From Myxococcales bacterium (GTDB taxonomy: Bacteria > Myxococcota > Myxococcia > Myxococcales > Anaeromyxobacteraceae), in contig JAJYAW010000053.1 in the NCBI GenBank assembly GCA_021779335.1, positions 1 through 11,273 of the forward strand: DNA of 11,273 nucleotides, read 5' to 3'. Numbering within the stretch: position 1 is the stretch's first letter; each line of letters begins with the position of its first letter. This document shows, in pieces, positions 4,209 to 11,273 of the stretch. The translations under genes and the position numbers were made by a program. Below the pieces are notes generated by a model. That model did no database searches. It was given only the letters and a program-made list of their open reading frames with translations, and was not told where the DNA came from.

Positions 4209-6977
4209 ATGCCTCAGGGAACCACCGAAGCGCGCCCCGTCCACCCCGGCGGCCTGGCGCCGGCCACCGCCGCCGAGGCGCCGGCCGGCCCGCCCCGGGT
4301 CCGCGTCGACGGGAAGTTCTTCCGGCTCGGCGACGAGAAGTTCTGGGTGAAGGGCGTCACCTACGGCCCGTTCGCGCCGAACTCGAAGGGCCTGAACCTG
4401 CCCGAGCCCGAGCAGCTGGAGCGCGACCTCCGGCAGATCCGCGAGCTGGGCGGCAACACGCTGCGGCTCTACCACGCGCCCACCGTGGAGGTGCTCGACG
4501 CCGCCCAGGCCCACGGCCTCAAGGTGCTGGTCGACATCCCCTGGTCCAAGCACCGCTGCTTCATGGACGACCCGGCGGACCAGGAGACCGGCCGCGCGGC
4601 GGTGCGCCGGACGGTGCGGGCCCTGCGCGGCCACCCGGCCGTGCTGGCCTACAGCGTGGTCAACGAGATCCCGCCGGACGTGGCCCGCTGGTCGGGGCGC
4701 GAGCGGGTGGAGGCCTTCATCGAGGAGCTGGTCCAGATCGCGCGGGAGGAGGACCCGGGGGCGCTGGTCACCTTCGCCAGCTACCCGCCCACCGAGTACC
4801 TGCGGCCGCTCTCGGTGGACTTCTACACCATGAACGTCTACCTGCACGCCCGGGAGAAGCTCCGCTCCTACCTGGGGCGCCTGCAGAACCAAGTGGACGA
4901 GAAGCCGCTGCTCCTCGGCGAGTACGGCATCGACTCCATCCGCAACGGCGAGGCGGAGCAGGCCGAGCTGGTCGGGATGCACCTGCAGGAGGTCTTCCGC
5001 GCCGGCCTGGCCGGGACCTGCGTCTTCTCCTTCACCGACGACTGGTTCACCGGCGGTCACCCCATCACCGACTGGGCCTTCGGCCTGGTGGACCGCCAGC
5101 GGGCGCCCAAGCCGGCCTCCCGGGAGGTGGCCCGGGTCTTCCAGGCCCTGAGCCCGCTGCCGGCGCTCCAGCGCTACCCGCGCGTCTCGGTGCTGGTCTG
5201 CTCCTACAACGGCTCGAAGACCCTCGACGGCTGCCTGACCTCGCTGGAGCGGCTCTCCTACCCGGACTACGAGGTGGTGCTCGTCGACGACGGCTCGACC
5301 GACGCGGTGCCCGAGATCGCGGCCCGCCACCCCTCCGTCCGCTACCACGCCCAGCCGAACCGCGGCCTCTCGGCGGCGCGCAACACGGCGCTCGAGCTCG
5401 CCAGCGGCGAGATCGTGGCCTACACCGACGACGACTGCTTCGCCGACGAGGACTGGCTCTACTTCCTGGTGGCCAAGCTCCTCGACCGCGACGCCTCGGC
5501 GGTGGGCGGCCCCAACCTGCTGCCGACCCACGACGGCCCGGTGGCGGCCTGCGTCTCCGCCAGCCCCGGCGCGCCGGCCCACATCCTCATCGACGACCAC
5601 GTGGCCGAGCACATCCCCGGCTGCAACATGGCCTTCTGGAAGGACCGGCTCAAGGCCATCGGCGGCTTCAACCCGCTCTACACCAAGGCCGGCGACGACG
5701 TGGACGTGTGCTGGCGCCTGCAGAACGAGGGCGACACCATCGTCTACAGCCCGGCCGCCATGGTCTGGCACCACCGCCGCTCCACGGTGAAGGCCTACCT
5801 GAAGCAGCAGCGCGGCTACGGCGAGGCCGAGGCGCTCCTCAAGCGCAACCACCCGGAGAAGTTCCAGGGCTTCCAGGCCAACCTCTCCTGGCACGGCCGC
5901 ATCTACACGCGCGCCGGCGTCGGGGTGAAGCTGGGGCGGCCGGTCATCCACTTCGGCCCCTTTGCCACCGGCCTCTTCCAGACCATCTACAGCCCGCCGC
6001 AGGTCTGGTGGCCGCTCGTCGCCACCTCCATCGAGTGGTGGGTCGCCATCGCGATGCTCCTCGGGCTGGGGGCGGTGGCGGCGCCGTCCGTCTGGCTCTC
6101 CCACGACACCACCTGGCACGTCTGGTCCAACCTGGGGAACCCGTTCCTCTTCTTCCCGTCCGCCATGGGGGCCGTCTCGCTGGCGGTGGCCTGGGTGGTG
6201 GCCGGCCAGGCCAGCCCGCCGGTGCACCAGCGCCGCTGGTGGTCGCGCCTGCTCATCGCCGCCATGCACCTGCTGCAGCCGGTGGCGCGCGGCTACGCCC
6301 GCTACCAGACCCGCTTCAAGACCCGCCACGTGCCGGAGGCGCTCCACGAGCTGGCGCGCCAGTGGGAGGAGCGGGCCCCGCTCCTGCTGCGCCAGCGCGA
6401 GCTCGGGCTCTGGAGCGAGGACGGGCTGGGGCGCGAGCAGCTGCTGGAGGGGCTGGTGGCCTTCGCCCGCGCCCGGGGGGCCACCTTCCGCGCCGACTCC
6501 GGCTGGGAGCCCATCGACCTGACCTTCCGCGGCGACCGCTGGAGCAACGTGGAGCTGACCAGCGTCACCGAGGAGCACGGCGGCGGCAAGCGGCTCACCC
6601 GGGTGCGCACCCGGCTCCGCGCCACGCCCTCCTTCTACGCCGTCCTGGCCGCCACCCTCTACCTGACGCTCCTGGTCTCGCTCTGGACGCCGACCTCGCT
6701 CTGGACGGCGGACTGGCCCCTCACCTCCGAGCCCACGTGGTGGCCGGGCTGGCTCTGGCGGCCCGACGTGGATCTGGCCGTCGTGCTGGTGCCGATCGTG
6801 GCGGTCCTCTGGGTGGTGGTCTCCTCCTCCCGCCGGCTGCGCCGCGTCGCCACGGCCTCGCTCCTCGCCGTGGCGGAGTCGCTGGCCATGTCGGTGGTGG
6901 GCTCGCCGGAGGCGCTGCGCCGGCCGGCCGCGGGGGGTGGGGCCGCCAGGGCCGCGGCCCCCGCCGCCAAGACCTGA
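4209..6977 (+). CDS. Fusion of clan GH-A-like glycoside hydrolase domain and GT2 glycosyltransferase, membrane-anchored
   Basis: This is a 922-residue probable glycan synthase. Residues about 30-315 form a clan GH-A (GH2/GH5-like) TIM-barrel domain: FWVKGVTYGPF (45-55), TLRLYHAP (84-91), the acid/base motif VVNEIPP with Glu153, and the nucleophile motif LLLGEYG with Glu238. Residues about 324-560 form a GT2 domain (GT-A fold): VSVLVCSYNG (326-335), VDDGS (359-363), TDDDC (406-410), GDDVDVCWRL (495-504) and KQQRGYGEAEALL (532-544). Hydrophobic, probably membrane-spanning segments follow at about 599-628, 644-666, 807-827 and 854-872, with a soluble insert at about 695-800. There is no N-terminal signal peptide, so both catalytic domains should face the cytoplasm. 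The start is ATG 4209 with AGGAAGG at 4190-4196; TTG 4206 is an alternative with better spacing. The exporter gene follows after 3 bp. Sugar and linkage are unknown; NdvB-type beta-glucan synthases, which also join GT2 and GH modules, are the closest known parallel. Confidence 0.88.
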   Translation: MPQGTTEARPVHPGGLAPATAAEAPAGPPRVRVDGKFFRLGDEKFWVKGVTYGPFAPNSKGLNLPEPEQLERDLRQIRELGGNTLRLYHAPTVEVLDAAQAHGLKVLVDIPWSKHRCFMDDPADQETGRAAVRRTVRALRGHPAVLAYSVVNEIPPDVARWSGRERVEAFIEELVQIAREEDPGALVTFASYPPTEYLRPLSVDFYTMNVYLHAREKLRSYLGRLQNQVDEKPLLLGEYGIDSIRNGEAEQAELVGMHLQEVFRAGLAGTCVFSFTDDWFTGGHPITDWAFGLVDRQRAPKPASREVARVFQALSPLPALQRYPRVSVLVCSYNGSKTLDGCLTSLERLSYPDYEVVLVDDGSTDAVPEIAARHPSVRYHAQPNRGLSAARNTALELASGEIVAYTDDDCFADEDWLYFLVAKLLDRDASAVGGPNLLPTHDGPVAACVSASPGAPAHILIDDHVAEHIPGCNMAFWKDRLKAIGGFNPLYTKAGDDVDVCWRLQNEGDTIVYSPAAMVWHHRRSTVKAYLKQQRGYGEAEALLKRNHPEKFQGFQANLSWHGRIYTRAGVGVKLGRPVIHFGPFATGLFQTIYSPPQVWWPLVATSIEWWVAIAMLLGLGAVAAPSVWLSHDTTWHVWSNLGNPFLFFPSAMGAVSLAVAWVVAGQASPPVHQRRWWSRLLIAAMHLLQPVARGYARYQTRFKTRHVPEALHELARQWEERAPLLLRQRELGLWSEDGLGREQLLEGLVAFARARGATFRADSGWEPIDLTFRGDRWSNVELTSVTEEHGGGKRLTRVRTRLRATPSFYAVLAATLYLTLLVSLWTPTSLWTADWPLTSEPTWWPGWLWRPDVDLAVVLVPIVAVLWVVVSSSRRLRRVATASLLAVAESLAMSVVGSPEALRRPAAGGGAARAAAPAAKT

Positions 6978-6980
6978 GCC

Positions 6981-8798
6981 GTGACCACCCGCCGCTCCAC
7001 CGTGCCGCGCGTCCTCGGCTACCTCCGGGCGCACCGCCTCCGCTTCTCGGCCGGCCTGGGGCTGACCGGCCTGGGCATCCTCCTCGACGTGCTGAAGCCC
7101 CTGCCCCTGGCGGTGGTGCTCGACACGGTGCTCTCCGGCCGCCCGCTGCCGGGGCCGCTGGTCCCGCTGCTGGGCGGGCTCTCGCGCCAGGGGCTGCTGG
7201 CGGTGGCCGCCCTCGCCATCGTGGTGGTGACGGTGGCGCGCGGGGTGGTCACGCTCGGCTCCAACTACGTCACCATCGACATCGGGCAGCGCATGGTGAA
7301 CGACGTGCGCACCGAGCTCTACGCGCACCTGCAGAAGCTCTCGCTCCGCTTCCACCACCAGCAGCAGGCCGGCGACCTCCTCTACCGGGTCATGTCGGAC
7401 ACCTTCTGCATCCAGTCCATGGTGATGAACGGGCTGCTGCCGCTCGTGAGCGCGGCCTCCACGCTGGGGCTCATGCTCTGGGTCATGGTGAGCTTCGACT
7501 GGCAGCTCGCCGCGGTCTCGGTGCTGGTGGGCCCGCCCCTCTTCCTGGCCATCCGCCACCTCTCGGGCCGGATCCACGGCCACGCCGCCGCGGTGCGCCA
7601 GGCGGAGAGCGACCTCTACGCCCGGGCCGGCCGGACCATCGGCGCGGTGAAGCTGGTGCAGGCCTACGGCGGGGAGGCGGCCGCGGTGGAGGCCTTCCGC
7701 CTGGGCAGCGAGCGCAGCCTGGCCCTCTCGCTCCGGCTCTACAGCGCGGAGAGCCTCTTCGGCCTGGCGGTGGAGTCGCTGCTGGCGCTGGGCACGGCCG
7801 GCCTGGTCTGGCTGGGGGCGCGCCACGTGCTGGCGGGCGCGCTCACCCTCGGCAGCCTCACCATCTTCCTCTCCTACCTGCGCGACATGTACCTGCCCAT
7901 CCAGTCGATCAGCCACAACCTGGCCGAGCTGGCGGCCTCGCGGGCCGGGCTGGACCGGGTCTTCCAGGTGCTGGACCAGGAGCCGGACGTCCAGGACTCG
8001 CCCGAGGCCCTGCCGCTGCCGCCGGTGGCGGGCGAGATCGTGCTGGAGGGCGTCGGCTTCGGCTACCAGGACCAGCCGGTGCTGCAGGACGTGAGCCTGC
8101 GCATCGCCCCGGGCGAGCGCATCGCGCTGGTGGGCCGGACCGGGGCCGGCAAGACCACGCTGGCCGGGCTCCTCCTGCGCTTCTTCGACCCGCAGCAGGG
8201 GCGGGTGACCATCGACGGCCACGACCTGCGCCAGGTGACGCTGCGCTCGCTCCGGCAGCAGGTCACCCTCATGCTGCAGGAGCCCATCCTCTTCCACTCC
8301 TCGGTGGCCGAGAACATCGCCTTCGGCGACGCCGCCGCGAGCCGGGCCGAGGTCGAGGCGGCGGCGCGCCAGGCCGAGGCCGACGGCTTCATCCGGGCGC
8401 TGCCCCAGGGCTACGACACCGTGCTCGGCGAGGACGGGCTGACGCTCTCCGGGGGCCAGCGGCAGCGGCTGGCGCTGGCGCGCGCCCTGCTGCGGCGCAC
8501 CCCCATCGTGCTGCTCGACGAGCCCACCAGCTCGCTCGACGTGGCCACCGAGGCGCTGGTCTGGAAGAACGTGGAGGCGCTGCTCCGCGGCAAGACCGCC
8601 ATCGTCATCGCCCACCGCCTCAGCACCGCCCGGCTGGCCGACCGCATCGTGGTGCTGGAGCAGGGGCGCATCCTCGAGGTGGGGAGCCACGACGAGCTGA
8701 TGGCCCGCGGCGGCGACTACGCCCGGCTCTGGGACGCCCACGCCGTCGCCCGCGCCGTCGCGCCGGACGCCATCCCCGCCACCTGGGACCGACCATGA
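6981..8798 (+). CDS. Type I ABC exporter half-transporter (fused membrane and ATPase domains), MsbA/NdvA-like
   Basis: This 605-residue inner-membrane half-transporter should work as a homodimer, exporting or flipping a lipid or glycan with ATP. Residues about 20-310 are the six-helix ABC exporter membrane domain, including the coupling-helix-like stretch DLYARAGRTIGAVKLVQAYG (211-230). The nucleotide-binding domain (about 350-585) is complete: Walker A GRTGAGKT (385-392), Q-loop Gln433, signature LSGGQRQR (489-496), Walker B IVLLDEPTSSLD (509-520) with Glu514, and H-loop His545. Length and layout match MsbA and the cyclic-glucan exporters NdvA/ChvA; motifs alone do not separate these from other exporters. 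The GTG start at 6981 lies 3 bp after the previous stop and has no strong Shine-Dalgarno, so translational coupling is likely. Its stop overlaps the next start (ATGA). Position beside a glycan synthase points to glycan or glycolipid cargo. Confidence 0.92.
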   Translation: MTTRRSTVPRVLGYLRAHRLRFSAGLGLTGLGILLDVLKPLPLAVVLDTVLSGRPLPGPLVPLLGGLSRQGLLAVAALAIVVVTVARGVVTLGSNYVTIDIGQRMVNDVRTELYAHLQKLSLRFHHQQQAGDLLYRVMSDTFCIQSMVMNGLLPLVSAASTLGLMLWVMVSFDWQLAAVSVLVGPPLFLAIRHLSGRIHGHAAAVRQAESDLYARAGRTIGAVKLVQAYGGEAAAVEAFRLGSERSLALSLRLYSAESLFGLAVESLLALGTAGLVWLGARHVLAGALTLGSLTIFLSYLRDMYLPIQSISHNLAELAASRAGLDRVFQVLDQEPDVQDSPEALPLPPVAGEIVLEGVGFGYQDQPVLQDVSLRIAPGERIALVGRTGAGKTTLAGLLLRFFDPQQGRVTIDGHDLRQVTLRSLRQQVTLMLQEPILFHSSVAENIAFGDAAASRAEVEAAARQAEADGFIRALPQGYDTVLGEDGLTLSGGQRQRLALARALLRRTPIVLLDEPTSSLDVATEALVWKNVEALLRGKTAIVIAHRLSTARLADRIVVLEQGRILEVGSHDELMARGGDYARLWDAHAVARAVAPDAIPATWDRP

Positions 8799-9976
8799 CC
8801 TCGAAGCGCAGGCTCAAGCTGGTGGTGCTGGGGATGATGGGCCGCTGCCCGTTCGGCGGCCAGACCTGGCTCTACCTCAACTGGCTGCGCGGGCTGGCCA
8901 AGCTGGGGCACGACGTCTGGTACGTCGAGGACGACGCCACCTGGCCCTACGACCCGCGGGCCGACGCCGTCAGCGACGACCCCGCCTACGCGGTCGACTA
9001 CCTGGCCCGGGTGCTGGCCCGGGTCGGCCTCCCGGGGAAGTGGGCCTACCGCGCGCTCTGGAAGGGGCAGGACGCCTGCTACGGCCTGAGCCGCGCCGGG
9101 CTGCTCGACCTCTACCGGTCCTGCGACGCCATCCTCAACGTCTGCGGCGCCACCGTGCTCAACGACGACCACCGGCTGGCCCCGCGCCGCGTCTACGTGG
9201 AGACGGACCCGGTGGGCAACCAGCTCGAGCTGGCCGTGGGCAAGGAGAAGACCCTGGCCGTCCTCTCGGCCCACGACGACATCGTCACCTACGGCGAGAA
9301 CTACGGCCTGCCCGGCTGCGGCGTGCCGCTGACGGGCCCGTTCAGGTACCTGAAGACGCGCCAGCCCGTCGACCTGGACCTCTGGCCCATGGCCTTCGAC
9401 GCCGCCGCGCCGCGCTACACCACCGTCGGCAACTGGCGCCAGCAGGGGCACGACGTGGACTGGAACGGCGACACCTACCGCTGGTCGAAGCACCACGAGT
9501 TCCTCAAGTTCGTGGACCTGCCGCGCCGCACCGACCGGGCCCGCTTCGAGCTCTGCCTCAACATCGACGACGCGGCCGACCGCCGGCTCCTGCTGGACCA
9601 CGGCTGGACCCTGACCACGCCGCTCGCGATGTCGCTCGATCCCTTCGGCTACCAGGACTTCTTCCGCGCCTCGCGCGGCGAGTGGACGGTGGCCAAGGAC
9701 CAGAACGTCCGCCTGCAGAGCGGCTGGTTCTCGGAGCGCGACGCCAGCTACCTGGCCACCGGCAAGCCGGTCATCGCCCAGTCGACCGGCTTCGAGAGGT
9801 TCCTGCCGACGGGCCAGGGGCTCTTCGCCTTCCGCACCATGGACGAGGTGCTGGCGGCGGTGGACGCCATCGAGACCGACTACCCCAAGGCCTGCCGGGC
9901 CGCCCGCGCCATCGCCGAGGAGTACCTGGAGGCGGGGCGCGTGGCGCGCCGCTTCCTGGAGGACCTGGGGCTGTGA
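8795..9976 (+). CDS. GT-B-like glycosyltransferase (CgeB/group 1-like)
   Basis: This 393-residue protein is probably a cytoplasmic glycosyltransferase with a GT-B fold. The N-terminal half begins with a Rossmann-like segment (KLVVLGMMGRCPFGGQTW, residues 8-25, then LAKLGHDVWYVEDD, 34-47), as in enzymes whose first loop is glycine-rich. The C-terminal half has a nucleotide-sugar-binding-like region: SGWFSERDASYLATGKPVIA (309-328), TGFERFLPTGQGLFAF (331-346) with Glu334, and a terminal helix (372-391). The phrase YLATGKPV resembles the CgeB/YkvP-type and group 1 transferase C-terminal domains. Between them, residues 190-260 are rich in Trp, Tyr and Asp. The donor and acceptor are unknown. It starts with ATGA, overlapping the ABC transporter stop by 4 bp, a mark of tight co-expression. 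An alternative is a non-catalytic GT-B-fold protein, but the ordering within the operon favours an enzyme. Confidence 0.72.
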   Translation: MTSKRRLKLVVLGMMGRCPFGGQTWLYLNWLRGLAKLGHDVWYVEDDATWPYDPRADAVSDDPAYAVDYLARVLARVGLPGKWAYRALWKGQDACYGLSRAGLLDLYRSCDAILNVCGATVLNDDHRLAPRRVYVETDPVGNQLELAVGKEKTLAVLSAHDDIVTYGENYGLPGCGVPLTGPFRYLKTRQPVDLDLWPMAFDAAAPRYTTVGNWRQQGHDVDWNGDTYRWSKHHEFLKFVDLPRRTDRARFELCLNIDDAADRRLLLDHGWTLTTPLAMSLDPFGYQDFFRASRGEWTVAKDQNVRLQSGWFSERDASYLATGKPVIAQSTGFERFLPTGQGLFAFRTMDEVLAAVDAIETDYPKACRAARAIAEEYLEAGRVARRFLEDLGL

Positions 9977-9998
9977 GCCGGGCGCGCGAGGCCAGGCC

Positions 9999-10703
9999 GT
10001 GAGGGCCGTCATCGTCAACGCCGACGACCTCGGCTACAGCCGCGGCATCAACCGCGGCATCGCCGAGGCCCACGACCGAGGCATCGTCACCTCCACCAGC
10101 CTGATGGTGGACGGGCCCGCCGTCGAGGAGGCGGTGGCGCTGGCCCGGGCGCGCCCCGGCCTCTCGGTGGGCCTCCACGTCAACTTCACCAACGAGGGGG
10201 AGCGGCTCGTCGAGTTCGAGGACCCGGCCGCCTGCCGCGCCGACCTGGCGCGCCAGCTGGAGCGCTTCCAGGCGCTGCTGGGGCGCCCGCCCACGCACCT
10301 CGACGCCCACCAGCACGTGCACCGCGGCGAGGTGGCCCGGCCCATCTTCCGCGAGGCGGCGGCGCGGCTCGGCGTCCACCTGCGCGACGAGCCGCCGGTC
10401 ACCTACAAGGGCGGCTTCTACGGGCAGTGGGAGCACGGCGTGTCGGACCCGACCAAGGTGAGCGCCGCGTTCCTGGCCGGGTTCCTCCGCGCCGAGTTCA
10501 CCGACGGTCTCTACGAGCTCTGCTGCCACCCCGGCTACGTCGACGCCGACGCGAGCTTCGTCTACCACCAGGACCGCGAGCTGGAGCTGGCCGCGCTCAC
10601 CGATCCGTCCATCCGGGCGCTGCTCGGCGAGCTGGGGCTCCGGCTGGCCGGCTGGCGCGACCTGCCGGCGCTCGTCCGCGAGGGTGGCCGTGCCGGGCGC
10701 TGA
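9999..10703 (+). CDS. ChbG/YdjC-family carbohydrate deacetylase
   Basis: This 234-residue protein of the YdjC/ChbG family removes acetyl groups from N-acetylated sugars such as chitooligosaccharides in characterised members. The metal-site motifs are visible: VNADDLGYS (6-14) with Asp9/Asp10, GLHVNF (58-63) with His60, THLDAHQHVH (99-108) with His104 and His106, and ELCCHPGYVD (173-182) with His177. The length is close to the usual 240-250 residues. There is no signal peptide, so action is cytoplasmic. The GTG at 9999 begins directly before the first beta-strand; CGAGG at 9987-9991 is the likely ribosome-binding site. It follows the GT-B gene by 22 bp and overlaps the next gene by 14 bp. In this operon it may de-N-acetylate a hexosamine of the glycan or of a lipid-linked precursor, which is inference. 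Confidence 0.87.
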   Translation: MRAVIVNADDLGYSRGINRGIAEAHDRGIVTSTSLMVDGPAVEEAVALARARPGLSVGLHVNFTNEGERLVEFEDPAACRADLARQLERFQALLGRPPTHLDAHQHVHRGEVARPIFREAAARLGVHLRDEPPVTYKGGFYGQWEHGVSDPTKVSAAFLAGFLRAEFTDGLYELCCHPGYVDADASFVYHQDRELELAALTDPSIRALLGELGLRLAGWRDLPALVREGGRAGR

Positions 10704-11273
10704 GCCCCGGCGGCCGGACGAGCCCGGCGCCCCGCCCCCGGCCCACCCGCCGCCCGCCACCCCGAGCGCCTTCTGGCCGGCCGCGCTGCTGGCGCTCTTC
10801 CTGGCCGCCGCCAAGGTCGTCCCGTGGGGGCCGCCGGAGGCGGACTGGTCCCGGCTGGGCGAGTGGCTGGGCGACCTCGCGGTCATCACCCACCAGGACC
10901 TGATCTTCGCCGCCGGGACCGGCCTGGTCTTCCAGGGCGCGCTCTGGCTGGCCCGCCGGCGCCCGCGCCTGCGCCGGGCCCTCTTCGCGCTCCTGCTCGG
11001 CTGGGGGGCGGCCTGCGCCGCCTACGCGGTGGCCTCCGTCAAGGTCTTCGCCTACCTGCGCTCGCCGCTCACCTACCCGCTCCTCTACCTGGCCGGGGAC
11101 CTCCGCAGCATGCGCTCCTCGGTGGGGGCCTTCGTCACCCCGGCCTTCACGGCCGCCCTGGTCGGCGCGCCCGCGGCCTACCTCCTGGCCTGGTGGCGGC
11201 TCGGCCGGCACCTGCCAGGCTGGCCGGCCGGGCGGCGGCGCTGGGTGGCCGTGGCGGCGCTGGCGGCGCTGGC
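10690..11273 (+). CDS. Membrane protein, probable N-terminus of a sulfatase/phosphoglycerol-transferase superfamily enzyme, cut by window edge
   Basis: Only the first 194 residues are present. After a Pro/Ala-rich, probably cytoplasmic N-terminus (1-27) come hydrophobic segments at about 28-44, 70-88, 97-118, 148-168 and 185 to the edge. The stretch KVFAYLRSPLTYPLLYLAGD (118-137), followed by LRSMRSSV, resembles the membrane region that precedes the catalytic domain in LTA-synthase/OpgB/arylsulfatase-type proteins. The catalytic domain itself lies outside the window, so this call is tentative. The GTG at 10690 has GAGGG 5 nt upstream and overlaps the deacetylase gene by 14 bp; GTG 10684 in the same frame is possible. 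If correct, it would act at the periplasmic face, adding or removing a phosphate- or sulfate-linked group on the exported glycan. Confidence 0.6.
   Translation, partial: MPGAEPRRPDEPGAPPPAHPPPATPSAFWPAALLALFLAAAKVVPWGPPEADWSRLGEWLGDLAVITHQDLIFAAGTGLVFQGALWLARRRPRLRRALFALLLGWGAACAAYAVASVKVFAYLRSPLTYPLLYLAGDLRSMRSSVGAFVTPAFTAALVGAPAAYLLAWWRLGRHLPGWPAGRRRWVAVAALAAL

Noticed and set aside
4188..8741. Antisense open frame of about 1,500 codons on the minus strand
   Set aside because: It is rich in His/Gly/Val/Arg low-complexity sequence and lies opposite two genes with complete catalytic motifs. It is a stop-poor shadow of GC-rich coding DNA.
4124..8794. Very long open frame overlapping the GH-GT2 and ABC genes in another frame, continuous with the GT-B gene
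   Set aside because: It is dominated by Arg/Gly/Ala/Pro repeats with no domain, as expected when GC-rich codons are read out of frame. Only its last part (8795-9976) is a real gene.
10427..10903. Open frame overlapping the deacetylase and the last gene
   Set aside because: It is out of frame with both motif-supported genes and is Arg/Pro-rich without any recognisable feature.

Overview
The window is about 11.3 kb of very GC-rich DNA. Its codons end almost always in G or C, and GTG starts are frequent. The gene content fits a Gram-negative, didermic bacterium: lipoprotein, outer-membrane-type beta-barrel, Tat-exported enzyme and MsbA/NdvA-type exporter. The base composition and mix of families would suit Myxococcota such as Anaeromyxobacter, but that is inference; no rRNA, tRNA or other taxonomic marker is present. 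No insertion sequence, CRISPR array, integrase or tRNA was seen.

Region 1 (1-2357) is an ECF sigma-factor module. On the minus strand a sigma gene (259-801) is followed after 2 bp by a zinc-finger anti-sigma factor (1-256, running off the left edge). Divergently, on the plus strand, lie a Tat-signal metallophosphoesterase (968-1966) and a small secreted cupredoxin with a complete CuA ligand set (1989-2357). The intergenic region carries a symmetric 27-bp element (847-873) that reads as GGAAC-N16-CGTT on both strands, plus a second plus-strand match (890-915). The simplest model is that the sigma factor drives itself and the divergent pair, so the phosphoesterase and copper protein would be its regulon.

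Region 2 (2355-4208) holds a lipoprotein of uncertain family on the minus strand (2367-3074), convergent with the cupredoxin gene. Next to it, divergent, is a secreted beta-barrel-type protein (3230-3925). A 283-bp non-coding stretch follows, with two short GC hairpins and an extended -10 promoter candidate.

Region 3 (4209-11273, off the right edge) is a tightly packed plus-strand operon for making and exporting a glycan. Its genes are: a 922-aa fusion of a clan GH-A-like glycoside hydrolase domain, a GT2 glycosyltransferase and membrane segments; a type I ABC exporter half-transporter (3-bp gap); a GT-B-like glycosyltransferase (4-bp overlap); a ChbG/YdjC-type carbohydrate deacetylase (22-bp gap); and the membrane start of a protein that resembles the sulfatase/phosphoglycerol-transferase superfamily (14-bp overlap). 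By analogy with the NdvB/NdvA and Opg systems, the best hypothesis is an unusual oligo- or cyclic-glycan pathway. In it, synthesis and GH-type remodelling would both occur on the cytoplasmic side before ABC export, with decoration afterwards. The glycan itself cannot be read from the sequence.
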